Assembly: GCA_019055375.1 (NCBI GenBank)
Contig: JAHQIW010000678.1
Coordinates: forward strand, 1-64,000
Origin: Parelaphostrongylus tenuis
Taxonomy: Eukaryota > Nematoda > Chromadorea > Rhabditida > Metastrongylidae
Length of the DNA: 64,000 nt
Reading direction: 5' to 3'
This document shows, one piece after another, positions 36,959 through 48,484 of this stretch (positions within the stretch are counted from its first letter, which is position 1; each line of letters begins with the position of its first letter). The notes below the pieces were generated by a model. It saw only the letters and a program-made list of their open reading frames with translations. It ran no database searches and was not told the origin of the DNA. The translations under genes and the position numbers were made by a program.

Positions 36959-39203
36959 TTAGTTTCTAGTGATGATCACTTCGCCAGCGAAACGTGCATT
37001 GAAATTGAGTGATAGTTTCTGCATAAATGTATTCTTCACTATGTTCCATGTGTAGCGATTGTTAGCCGCATTGGTCACCGTTACTCTCACCGGCTTCGTG
37101 TAAGCCGTAAACACGAAGTCTCCTGAAATTTATGACTTCTTAGAGATTATTACAACAGAATGTTCAATCAGGTCTGGATCTTTTTAGGAGCATTTCATAT
37201 GGGTCTAGCAAAGGCGATTCAAACATTGTGGCTTATGCGATGGAGTGGTAGAAGCCTACCCATGCACCCATAGGTGTTTTCATCCACAGACAAGTCTGGC
37301 ATCAATTCGCCGACTCCAAGAGGGCAAGAGGTGTGGTTGCGTTGGGCAGTGATCCATCAATGTCATAGAGCACTTTTGACAGGTCGAGCGGAGCCTCCCC
37401 GTGCTCCTGCGAGCCAACCGATTGCTAATGGGTTAGCACAGATATTGTAAAAATATTACAGACCATTCTGCCTTATAAAAAGAATACTCGACTCTAGTAG
37501 GATTTTTGATGTTAAGAACATTTGTCGTTGCAGAAATGGAGTAATGTATTGGAACTTATCAATTTGGTGACTAAGTTTACGTTCGTTTAGCGAGCAGAAC
37601 CTTGTAAAACCAACCTAGACGTAAAAAATCGTTTCAAAATATCTTCATCGAGTGTTTTCTTTAGACCACACTCAGATTTCAATATGTCAGATTATCACTT
37701 TCTAAACCACGCACGTGGTCTGATATACATTAACGATACCAGCCAAGCGCAATCAAGTGATCAACACTGTCTGTTCGGTAATAATATCACCTGACATACA
37801 GTGTAAAATGTTCGTCGTCGCCTTCTCTTATATAGGGGACTGAGCGCCCCGAGAGGTCTAGCAAAAGATGAAAGAGTATTGCCCGACTGATGAGAGTGAC
37901 AAGGTCGAAACACGTGTATCGTTCTCTGTAAGTCTGCCCAACATTACACACCATATGCGAGGCTCGAAAAGTGATTATTTGGCATATTTCAGCATAATCG
38001 TGCGAAAAAGGCAGATGTTACTATGGCATGAAGTAGTGTCGTGGTATTGGTGGTTTTTGGCCTTTATAATAATTTGTCAAGAGGAAAAGAATTGATTGCA
38101 TCTATAATAAAAAATCTAACCAATGCCATAAATAGAGGCTTGCCTGTGCCTGTGCCACCGGTTGCTGTTTGAGTTACAGCTCCACCTTCGACTTTTCCGT
38201 ATAGCGCACCAACTCCCTTTAGATTATTGGTGGGATTTTCAATCGGAAAAGAAAAAAAGCTGTGGAACAGTAATGAAACAAAAGTTCTAAAAGACTAACG
38301 AAGAAGCTTCTATACATCTAAAAACAACATTTGTTTAACTTTGTCATTATTATTCAATATTTTTCAAATAATCAAGCTAGTAGAAGGTTGGAATGCAGCT
38401 GGTTCTGATTCGAAAAAAAGCTAAGGCGCCTAAGTTAGTTGAGAATTCCATAGCAACTTTGCCTCAACTTAATCCTTTAATAAGATAAATTCGTAATCTT
38501 TCAATTGTTTTTGAGTTTATTCAAGTTTCTGCTTTTGAAACGTACCTGAACAGGTGCATAGTCATTAGCGACTTGAACACCATATACTGGCATATTTGCA
38601 GCTGCTAACGCCTCGATCATCTGGAAACAAAGATGTGCATAGCATAATAGAACATGAATAACATCGGAGAATATAGTGGTAGTAATAATGAATCCTTTTA
38701 TTACGCGGACGGCACAACTCCTAGAGGCCGACCCTCACCTGGTTCACGAATCCTCTCACCACTTCAGAATCGGGAAGTTAGCATCATTGTGTTTAGGAGA
38801 AATCAACTCCTTGCATCCTAAGCAAGAGCGCTAGAGTGCGGCTTTCTCATAGTTGTGGGGAGAATCAGCATGACTGCCATTCAATGATATTCGTAGCAAA
38901 AACAAATTTTTACGCAGCAATTGGATGCTCAAGAAATGCTCGCACCTTCGTGGCTGATGATATGAGTAAACTAATCAAATGCACCAAGTAATGGGATCCG
39001 CACATTGAGATAATGTTGGGTGGTGCAGCAACAGCGATTATTTGTAGAGACACTGTACAAATACATGCACGTGACTGTATATCAAATTATAAGGAAGGAA
39101 GGTTAATTTACCACCGAAAGTTCATTGGCTTGCTCAGTACTCATTTTATCTATGCTTATGCAATCTTTGTCATATACGTTAAAGAATAATTGCACTCCGA
39201 CAC
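36959..39203 (-). CDS. Unrecognised gene, last four exons
   Basis: Exons on the minus strand: about 39203-39112, 38620-38546 (75 bases), 38216-38144 (73 bases) and 37122-36959 (164 bases, TAA). Donors at 39112 (GTAAAT) and 38546 (GTACGT) and acceptors TTTCCAG and ATTTCAG are good, and all phases fit. The third intron (about 1 kb) seems to use a GC donor, CACAG/GCAAGC; an alternative GT donor is at ACCG/GTGGCA in the same phase. The product reads QLFFNVYDKDCISIDKMSTE, then EALAAANMPVYGVQVAND, YGKVEGGAVTQTATGGTG, FVFTAYTKPVRVTVTNAANN and finally RFAGEVIITRN: soluble-looking, alternating hydrophobic residues as in beta-sheets, no membrane helix. The 5' end is not found; it may lie beyond the small repeat at 39271 or the RTE copy. 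No family recognised. Confidence 0.65.
37270..37425 (-). mobile_element. Fragment resembling the RTE 5' leader
   Basis: On the minus strand CGCTCGACCTGTCAAAAGTG parallels GCGCTCGACTTGACAAAACT in the leader of the RTE copy at 4645. Inside the last intron of the gene above. Confidence 0.4.
37640..37985. repeat. Dispersed repeat with CACGTG core (copy)
   Basis: Starts ATCGAGTGTTTTCTTTAGAC, contains ACGCACGTGGTCTGATA and GGTCGAAACACGTGTATCG near 37903-37921, as in the copies at 6340 and 63440. Lies in the same intron. Confidence 0.6.
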
Positions 39204-39270
39204 CTTTATCGGAAATTACAAGTTCAAAAAAGACAATGAAGAAATTCCTTATTTTCTCTCAAGCCAGACA

Positions 39271-39374
39271 GGAGGTGTTGTAAAAATATTAATTCAAATA
39301 GCTGACGTTTCGGAAGTCTCGCCGTCTTCAGAGCAGTGTCAGGATGTTTACAATGCAATCATTCAAACACCTCC
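39271..39374. repeat. Short inverted-repeat element
   Basis: Bounded by GGAGGTGTT and AACACCTCC, 104 bases apart, with CTGACGTTTCGGAAGTCTCG and CTTCAGAGCAG inside. The GACGTTTCGGC word recurs near 59005, 52670 and 42140 in similar contexts, so it marks another small dispersed family. Confidence 0.45.
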
Positions 39375-39589
39375 ATTACTCCTTCAGAATATTCATCAGA
39401 CCTAGATTTTCACTTGCATCAAGTCAACACTTAACATACTCACCGATTCTCAAATGCCTTTCACTGAATTATTCAGTTGAAGATTACTGGGCAGACATTA
39501 CACGGACACTTAATGCACTTTACCCATCAAAGCGACTATCTTATATACTGATTCATGTCACAAGTGTCAATGACAAAAATCATCTATGA

Positions 39590-41230
39590 CCACTACTTAG
39601 AACGCTTTGATAGTCCCGTCCTGTCACCGATAAATGAGATCAAAAAAGGCGGATACGTCGCCTCAACGATTCTTCATCTCGAAACCACCCATGCTGTTAC
39701 GTCGGTGGAAAATCAAAAAACACTAGGCCCAGAAAAGGTAACACCGCAACCTCCGAAAAATCTTCCGCCGGTTTCTAAGAACTCATTGGATCAGCTCCTC
39801 ACACGGTACCTGTCAGATTAAAAGGTTCCTAAGTTAATGGAATACCGCAAGAGCTTACTGTTGTTGTTCTCACGACATCGACAACTATCGTTCAGTCTGT
39901 TTGGTGTCTATCGTCCATGAACTCTTCAGTCGAATCTTGCTGAACAGGTTGAAAAAGGACGGGATAAAGGACAGCCATGCACTCAAGTAGAGTTTCAATA
40001 AGGATTTACTACTAAAGGCCACATCCACACTATAACAAGGATTATCAAAGTTTTACGAGATTACAAAACCCCTGGACCGATTATCAGTAGCAAACAGAAA
40101 CAGTTATAGAACTTTTGTAAAACCGAGGCATTTCTACTCAGTATATAAGGTTTTCCGCTAGCTGTATAGAAATTTCACAGCCAAAAAATTATCAATTTTC
40201 GACGATATTACTTACTATCGATCTAAGAAGATGAGTCCAACAAGGCGATACCATGTCGCCAGTATATTTAGTGCCATTTCCTAAAACATAGAGTGAACAC
40301 TAGAATGGGACAGTATGGGACTGAAAATCGACGGTCAACAATTACACTATTTCTGCTTCATTGATACATCTTTCTTAAGATATCAGGCAGCAAACAGGCA
40401 GAACAAATGTTGACCAATTCCAAGAACGCCTATGGAAAGATTGGTTTCCGAATGATTTTAATGAAACAATTTCACGATGGACAAATTAGTTTTGAATGCC
40501 CCATTAACGGTACTGCTTAACGGTATAAACATCGCCGAATTCTCCAGTCAACTCTATTTAAGTGGGAGTCAACATGATGAACGATCTAGCACCAGAGTTA
40601 AGCAAAAAACGAGCATCTCTTGGGAGCGTTTGAGAGCATCGATGATGTAGTAAGGAGGACGAAGAACATCCGACTCCGTGCCCATATTTCCGACTCAACG
40701 GTTATCTCTGCCTTAACGTATGCATCAAAACCTAGTAGCTGTGCATGTAAGATGAAAAATTTCTTGGCGTCATTGAACGTGTAATCAAAAACTTAATGTT
40801 AAGATTATGCTGTATTTCAAAAATAAGTGAATTGTCCGAATATCTGACTTACGTTAACGATTGAAAGCCAAGAATTTTGATCTACACTAGAGGCTATCCG
40901 AAACAAGACGAGTCAGCACATAATGAGATGCAGCGACAAACGCCACACGAGAGTCGCTACCTACTGAATTTTCCGAGATGTCAAACTCGCTGCAGGAAGA
41001 TGGACCTAATGGTCCATCTCCTAGCGAAAAGCTTCGAAGAAAGACATGATGCTTAAGAAATCTCTGCAGCAAAAGGGGCACTCACTGGTCTACTCTTGCA
41101 AGCGATAGGCAAGATTAAAAGTTTTACCGGAGCCCTACTGGTGCTTTTCCGGTCACGCGACGATCAACGAGATGGCAGATGGTACAGATGAGACTTTTGC
41201 AAGCACAAAAGATGAGGCAAAAGATCATGA
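39590..41230 (+). mobile_element. RTE-type retrotransposon, heavily degenerate
   Basis: Plus-strand translation in shifting frames gives RTE linker (EIKKGGYVASTILH), then reverse transcriptase remnants, for example SKQAEQMLTNSKNAYGKIGF at about 40385-40445. The 3' end ATGGCAGATGGTACAGATGA matches the end of the copy at 18690. Many stops; older than the other copies. Confidence 0.7.
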
Positions 41231-43086
41231 ACGGACGTATATAATCACTAAGCAAAACAAAGTTCGTCCTTCTCCACTCGCAGCTATACTTTAGAAAGTT
41301 GACTATGCTCTAACCTCGACTTTATCATATGATGATGTTTATTTATGATTTGCTAGCACCACATGGTTTTTATGGAAATTTTACCCAGATAACGTTTTGA
41401 CTTGCCTCTATACATTATTGAATTTCCAGTACTTTAATTTCCTTCATTTTCACGCAATATTAACATCTCTGACCCTTAAAAGATTTGTGATAGCTGTGAA
41501 GCAGCACATGAGCACATTGCAATCTTATTAAATGTATTTGAATGCTGGTAATGCTGGCCTTCTACATATTCCTGGAGAAGGCCCTGTAAGGAGGCTTCCG
41601 AGTTTGCCACAAGCGGTACTGGTACAATTATGCTCTTCCAAAGAAATGTAGCTTAAAGTATTCTGAAACTTGTGAGAGTTCGATACATCTTTTTTGAAAA
41701 TATCGGGTGACCTATCGCCAGTTTTTCTCTCATCAGAGCCTCGACGGACTGTATCATGCCGTATCTAATTATTTAGTTTCTATTTGCACTACTAGTAGAA
41801 ACCATGCAAAGATCATTTCAAATGACTACAATCCTCGAGGGTGCTTGAAGCTTTTCGAAGTTGCTACGGCAGTGATTTGCGCACGTATCGGCGCTATTCC
41901 ACGCTTAATGAGAGCCACGCGCTTACACTGAGCCCTTAGCAAAGATTGGAAGACGTTTTTGATGATAACACGTCATTGCAGTTGCCATCATCCTTTTTTC
42001 CAGTCAATTTTTTTGGCTGTAGTCAATATGTAAACATTATCTTCCAATCGATTATTTTTAACCTCTCTATGAACATTTAGGATAGCCTGTGAGAATGTTC
42101 AAAGCCTTCGAGATTGACACGCCAATGGCTTCGTAGGTTTCGGCGGTATCGCCCTCTTCATTAGTGGCGCACTCCCCACACTGCAACCTATTTTACAGCA
42201 GAAATGGAGGGCGCTTTTCATAATAAGACGTGATTATGGTCGTCGATATTTTTCCAATAACCTATCAAGAAAATCACTCTTAAACGCCTCATATAAGAAA
42301 GAATTACTAATATTACATGCATAATGGACCTTAGAAGATAAGTCTAGTCCGAGGTGCCATATCATTCGTAATATTCAGACACTCTTCTCCTCTATTCACT
42401 CTTGAAACTTTTATTTTTTTACAAAAACCCAAAAGGCATATACGGCAGAAGAAAGAAGAGGGTCACTACACTTGATCACGTCAAATAATCAGCCTCAAAG
42501 TACAAGAGAACAGACACTGGGGTGAAGTTAAAAAGGAGAGGTAGGCCGCATTACGAATGCAGTTGTATGTCAAGCACAAATGGAAAAATTCTTCAAAACT
42601 GCCATAAAAAGGATCGCGCAACACGTGATATTTCACTTAACACTCATTGAAGCATGTCTCCTCTCTGCTGCTATCGGTAAGGGTGCGTGGTAAGAGTACT
42701 GATGAGACAGGCGAAACAGTCAAAACATAAGAGTACCACTAACATGCAGTACCAAACCTCGAGCAGACTTTCTCTGATAAGGGGTTGCGTAATCTGTTCT
42801 AGCGATAGAGCTAGAGACAGCATGAGTTAAGGAGCAGTGTACACCTTTGTAAGACATGTGTTGATTAATACATAGGCCAAAATAGTAGACCACTTTAAGT
42901 CCGCATTAAGGAGTACCTAAATGAAAATTAAAATGTCAATCAAGTGTCTCTCAAATACAAACAAACTAGAAACCACAACCATGACGGGTTTGAGGCGCTA
43001 GATAGATTCCTGAAGCACGAACCAAAAACGTTGCGCAGAAAACTCTTGAGAGATTCATTCAAAAACTTCTTTCAAAATTGAGCACC
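41231..43086. other. Gene-poor stretch
   Basis: A copy of the GGTTTCGGCGGTATCGCCCT family lies at about 42090-42200. The 41707-41931 open frame has no splice support. Nothing else recognised. Confidence 0.35.
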
Positions 43087-46000
43087 TTAATATTCATATA
43101 AACAATACATGTTACCAGTGCACACATGGTTGACCAATAGACTTTTCAAACTTCTTGTGCCAAAAATCAGAAGGTCCAGAACGAAGTTAAAATTTTGGAC
43201 ATTGGAAGAAAGACATAAATGCCCACGCTTAGATACAAAAATGGAGTCATTGGATATCTTCTTGTTTCTGCTGTAATATACCAACTTATATAGAATATAA
43301 GGATTTTGTGGCATAGCAATCATACAGAGCAGCAAATCCACCACACGAACCTGATCAAGGTTTTATCAGCGAGTATTTTTCGTCAGCAACAATGAAACAA
43401 AAGATCTTTTGTGAAATATCTAATAACATTTATGCCCACCAAAACGCGGCCTATTGAAAAGCTCTTGTGTGTGACACGGATGAACGGAAAATCTACTTGG
43501 AGCAAGAAAGTGTTCGACGTCAATTTGGCCCTTTCTTAGGTTGTTCATTCGACTCCACTCACAGTGATACGGATGTAGTCAGAAACATATAAGTCGTCTT
43601 TCATACTCTCTAAAAATTCTTTTTGTCACTTTCTATCAATAGAGGACTTCATTAGTCTGTTGCAGGTGTTTGAAACAAAACCCTTGCTTGCATTCTTTGA
43701 CATCCTTAACCACTGCGGTCACGAGCCCAAAGGATGCTTAATAAAAAAAGATTTCAAAAAATCGGTAGGAAAATATAGAACAGATATTCCTGGACGTTTG
43801 TAGCCACATTGTTGCAGGAAAATGTTCATGTTCTCCAAAGTGAAATGCACAGCAGGAGATTCGTCTTCTCTCAGTGTACTTCGGATAAGCACACCAACTG
43901 GATACCGTTGGTGCGGGTCGAAAAAGAATTTAGTGCTTATAGGTTTCAGGCCACGTTTTGCTCATCAATAGATTGATTTGTATTGAAAGCTCACGATTTT
44001 CTTGTAAATCACAGTTCTCACTATGTTTCATGAAAATAACTCATAAAAACTAATGAAATTTGTAAAAGAACTAACGGATGCCGTTATTTCATTGTTTGCT
44101 CTTTGCTTAGCGATCAAGCTGTCGTTTGATTGACCGACAAATACCAAATCTGATAGTTGTCGCTGCTCTGTAGGAAACAATTTCCGTTAGAAATCGATGT
44201 CAATCTTTTTTTTCTCCAGAAAAGAACCATTTATCTAGTTTACAGTACCTTTGGTGGAAAATACGTCCATCCAACTGGTGGGCTCAAATCCATATTGAAT
44301 ACCGGGTCTTCGATGTACTCCCACTCTTCAACTCCACCTAAATAATTTCAAACATACAAAATTATGTAGCATATTCCCTATTAGAAGAGCGTCCTTGGAG
44401 AAGAAAAGCTCTCAGTTTGACTAAGATCTGTAGAATTTCTTTCCCTGAACTGTTTTAAAAAAAGTATTGTTAAATGACGTTTGCATTCGGATGGTAAATT
44501 AATTATGTAAACTGCTGATCGCTCACATAATTCTCTCTCAAAATTTCAGTTTTTTATTCGCAAAGTTTACAATATTGCATCATGGTTATTACTACAAATG
44601 ACCATGATGTAGATATTGTTAATACTCTTCAACCTCTGATATAAGATAGTTGGATCTTATTTGTCTTGAGACCACTTCTACTTCGGCTCCGGTAATCAAT
44701 GTATCCGAACTTAACGAAAGATTACAGATTTGTTGCATTGTGCATTCAATGCAATCAGTTTGAAGAGATTCAAGAGAAATTCGGGGAAAGTACGAGTATT
44801 CCTTGATTACATGTTGCATATTCAAGAAAAGTAGACGTTTCCTGCACTGAATAATGCATAAGTTCTTCTTTGAAGCACCATGAGTAGATTTGGTAGCTTA
44901 ATTTTTCATCAAAACGGTTTACTTCTTTGTTATGGCTAGAGGATCTTGTTTAGCCTGATTCTTAGGTGTTCAAGGTTGTTCGATACGAAAAAAATGCTTA
45001 TCCTTCTAAACCTTCTAAGATCATGATTGCACTTTCATTTAGAAAGCGAGCTCGGAGTAGATCGCGAAACGAACAGTCAGGAAACCCTGGCAACAAGATA
45101 GCCCCTGGTTGACTAACGAATTTGATAATGGCATAACAAGATCTCTGAGACAAGAGGCAAAAGATTAGAAATGCTGACTTTCTGAAGATTTTCTTCGACA
45201 TTAATAGAAATACAAACAGGCTTATCGGAAGTGTTACAATTAGCTTCTCATAGTTACTTTGATTAGATATGTTTATACACCAAGTTTTTGTAATAATGAA
45301 ATAATCTACAGACGAGCAACAAAGATGCAGAGATTGTTCTCACCGGGAAAACAGCACAATACACCGAGGGTGATGACGCCACTAAGAAATACCGAAAGCA
45401 ACCAGCTGAACATTTGCAAAGAAGGATTGTTCCATGACAACTTCGCCTTTTATAAAAATTTCGTCAGTGTTGTAAAACTGACGAATCTCCTCACCCACGG
45501 CCATATACGTAATAAGATACGACTGTTTGTCATTGAAGAAATTGCGTTCCTTTCAGCATTTACGACCTCTTCAGTTAACAAGAACTTTCTATTTTTACAC
45601 TTGTACTAGATGCATCGTACAAATAGCATGAAATGATAATTTCAATTGCAAAATCATCTTCCCTGATAAAATCAATGAGAATAGATGACGAAGTTCTTAA
45701 ATTATTCGAAGATGTTGGCAATCATGCATTGGTTCCAACATATCCTGAGTAAAAATGATTAAGAACATCATCATCAAACCGTCATATCTCAGCAGGCGAT
45801 AAATTCTTTTATTTTCTGAAAAGCCATCAATTTTCCCAGGTTGTTTGAAAAGTAGCTACAAATTTACCTATTCCAGGCAAAGATCTAGCTTTCTGGCTAC
45901 CACAAAAGAAAATTCTGAGTTTTGTGTGCAAACGCCCTCACAGATTTCGTCCACTATCACTCAGTGGTAATCCTCAATACAACGTTGTGTTTCCACCTAA

Positions 46001-48023
46001 ATGAAAACTTCACTCTTTTGAGGTTTCAATTTGGAATACCTAGGATTAAGTATAGCTGTTAGCTGTCAATCTTTCTGAATTACAGGAAGTTCACTTTCAA
46101 TGATTCTGGTGATAATTTCAACGGCCCGAATGGGTAGAAAGGCTGGTGCAAATGTAATGGTGGTCCTTGCAACGTTGAGATTTTCTGTTTGATATTGGAA
46201 TAAATATTTATCAATGCTGTCATGCTATGCAACATTTTAGTGTACATTTTTTGCTTCGTGTTCTTTTGCTAATAAGGCTTCACTCTTTCTTTATTTTGAA
46301 TTTATTTTGGACTATGTAAAGGAGGTTGATTGGTGCAAAAGTAACCGCGGTTTGATTCCTCCTAGTGGGCAACCACACGTGGCACAACAAACGGTACAAA
46401 ATTTGAACAAATTGAACTATGAAGTTTAACCTCATTCCTCTTATTCATCGCACCCTAACCACCACTTTTTTTGCATCTCGACAACTTATTGTATAGAAAG
46501 CGCTTCCATAATAAAAAAAAAGAAAATATTTTTCATGAGTTTGCCAAAATCCGAAGCCCCGATTTTTATGCCACAGAAATAGCCAAGCTTATTGCTCGTT
46601 AGCAAAAATGTGATAACTGTAATGGTTTTCATTTTGATCAATAAAGATGTGTTTGAGTCAAGTTATGATCGTTCAAAAATTCACGGTTTAATACCGCTAT
46701 TACTTTTGCACCAGTTTCACAGTTTGGCATGGTGCGATGTTGAACCCTTCCATAAGCCTTACGCGTGAAATGTCCACTGCTGCACGGCCAGCACATAATA
46801 TTTACAACCAAGCATTAGTCAAGGGTAGGTTTTATAATAAATGTGCAAAACATGTTGATTAAGGAATCTAGTCGTTACAGATGTGGCCATTTCTTTGCTC
46901 CCACTGCCCATGACCACTCCCTTCATCGCGACGTAATCAGAATTTAGTGCCACGTTTGTCTCAAAAGATGAAAAGCCCTGATTGATACATCCATCTTGTT
47001 ATATAATTGAGTGTATTCAGCAAATAAGCATTTAGTCACTTCAACAATACTACGAATGGAGCAGAATACTGTGTTTCTAATAAGAACTTATCAACTCTAA
47101 AGGTTTCACTATTCAAACGTTCGAATATTTGTCCCATTGTATGATATCTCAGTGACCACAACCCTTTGTACGGGTTTTGCATACGATTTTATGACATTTC
47201 TAAGTGAGCTAGTATGGTGACGAGAGTGCAAAAGAAGTCACAGCAACTGCTCACAAAAAAAAATCGTTTCGCTAAAGGAGTTAAGCAAACGAAGCTGAAC
47301 TTAACGAGGAAGTAAGAAACGTGCAAAAACAGAACCAAAAATTAGTCTTATTGTGAATCAAGTCATTGTGACTGCAATAGTCCGATGAGAGGTTAGCACT
47401 GCAGCTGCTGCACAGATGTTGCAATTCAGCACATTTTGACTTCTACAGAACTTAGGAATTTTCAATGAATACGTTGAGTACGTATAAGCCCATTCTCCAA
47501 AGCGTGACGACGATTCCACAACTTCGCAGCTCTCTGTTTGTTTTTTCACGATCTCGGACAGTTTCACTCAGGACTCGGGAGGATATTTTGCGAAGAAAGC
47601 GGAATTTTTCTTCTCAGGTCCTCAAACAGAAGTCTCATCGCGTCTTAGCAATCTGTTCATACGTCTTCCGATTAATTTAAGGATTTTCGCCCTAGTCGAT
47701 AACTCCTGCGATGCTTTTCGGATGACAAAATAAAAGTCTCATGCTAAAGAGTGAAACTCAAGCTCAGCATGGTTAGGAATACACTCATACCTAGCAAAGA
47801 ACTTCATTTTACCTTAAATCTCCTGCAAATGTGTTCTTCTGTGTGAAAACAAGGCGATTTGCGTATTTCTCACCTTTGAAAAAATTATACGGGTCGTGGT
47901 GGGGGGAATATTTTTTGAAGAAAGCAGAACTCTATGTTGACATTTCTTCTTCAAAACAATTTTACTAATTAATCCCGTTACACGGGTGGGAAAAGCCTGA
48001 GGAATCTGATTTACCAGAGCCAT
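43087..48023 (-). CDS. Long unrecognised multi-exon gene, membrane-type 3' end
   Basis: Exon 1 is ATG 48023-47874 (50 codons, GTGAGA donor); exon 2 is 47838-47813 (26 bases). A clean chain of matching phases runs through 45549-45403, 44846-44726, 44338-44250, 44165-44072, 43960-43796, 43609-43563 and 43350-43237. Between them, 46184-46084 (ITFAPAFLPIRAVEIITRII), 45815-45780 and 45744-45599 also look coding. Protein landmarks: MALVNQIPQAFPTRV at the start; EEIRQFYNTDEIFIKGEVV; DCIECTMQQIC; EEWEYIEDPVFNMDLSPP; FFFDPHQRYPVGVLIRST; then DLYVSDYIRIT followed by a hydrophobic helix (VVDLLLCMIAMPQNPYILYK). This suggests a long ectodomain before membrane helices. Odd points: an in-frame TGA at 45724-45722, and some donors are weak. 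The exon at 43609 could instead end at TGA 43545, making the helix exon a separate gene. Family not recognised. Confidence 0.6.
46323..46716. mobile_element. Mariner-derived MITE
   Basis: Ends are inverted: GGTGCAAAAGTAACCGCGGT at about 46332 and, complemented, GGTGCAAAAGTAATAGCGGT ending near 46714. This is strikingly like the terminal repeats of the Hsmar1/MADE1 type of mariner. About 390 bases, no coding capacity, within an intron of the gene above. Confidence 0.65.
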
Positions 48024-48033
48024 TATTTTATTA

Positions 48034-48041
48034 CTGAAATT
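48034..48041 (-). promoter_or_regulatory. Probable trans-splice acceptor AATTTCAG
   Basis: Lies 10 bases before the ATG at 48023 and about 390 bases downstream of the poly(A) signal of the opsin-like gene. Confidence 0.4.
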
Positions 48042-48421
48042 TGTTTTGGGGACGAATTATACCACTATTTCATGAAATTGTTGAGATAGTTAGTAGAGAT
48101 ATCTGCGGGAATTTAGCTGAGACCCAGAATCTAACGATCGAAGAGCTGCCATCGGGAGAGAGGCGGACGTGATAGCGGATTGCATGAATACAACAAATGA
48201 GTCAAAATGAAAAGACGTTATGATTAAACGGATTTTTAGAAAACTGAACACAAAAGTACTAGGAAAAACGAAAGCATGCAAAAACCTAATTAAGGCGACT
48301 TGATTGTGTAATTTATGTCGACATTTATTTTTATAACAATTTTACATGATTAATCTTCAGTTCTCTTCAGATGTTAGAATTGCTGACTAATTTTCTCAAG
48401 AAGGCGTAGAGAGAAAAAATC

Positions 48422-48427
48422 TTTATT
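48422..48427 (-). terminator. Poly(A) signal AATAAA of the opsin-like gene
   Basis: AATAAA on the minus strand, 58 bases past the TGA at 48487-48485. Confidence 0.6.
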
Positions 48428-48484
48428 GATCACTTAAACTATTTGCACTATAAATATATACAGTTTTGAAATACATGAAGCTCT

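Noticed and set aside
44998..45159. Extra exon after TTGTCTCAG (RSCYAIIKFVSQPGA...)
   Set aside because: Protein-like, but no donor in the phase needed by the next exon; left out of the model.
45259..45609. 116-codon plus-strand open frame
   Set aside because: Lies opposite phase-matched exons of the minus-strand gene; treated as a shadow.
47460..47740. Exons of the long minus-strand gene (frames with RVLSETVRDREKTNREL)
   Set aside because: Several frames are open over the same bases and none gives a unique splice solution; not asserted.
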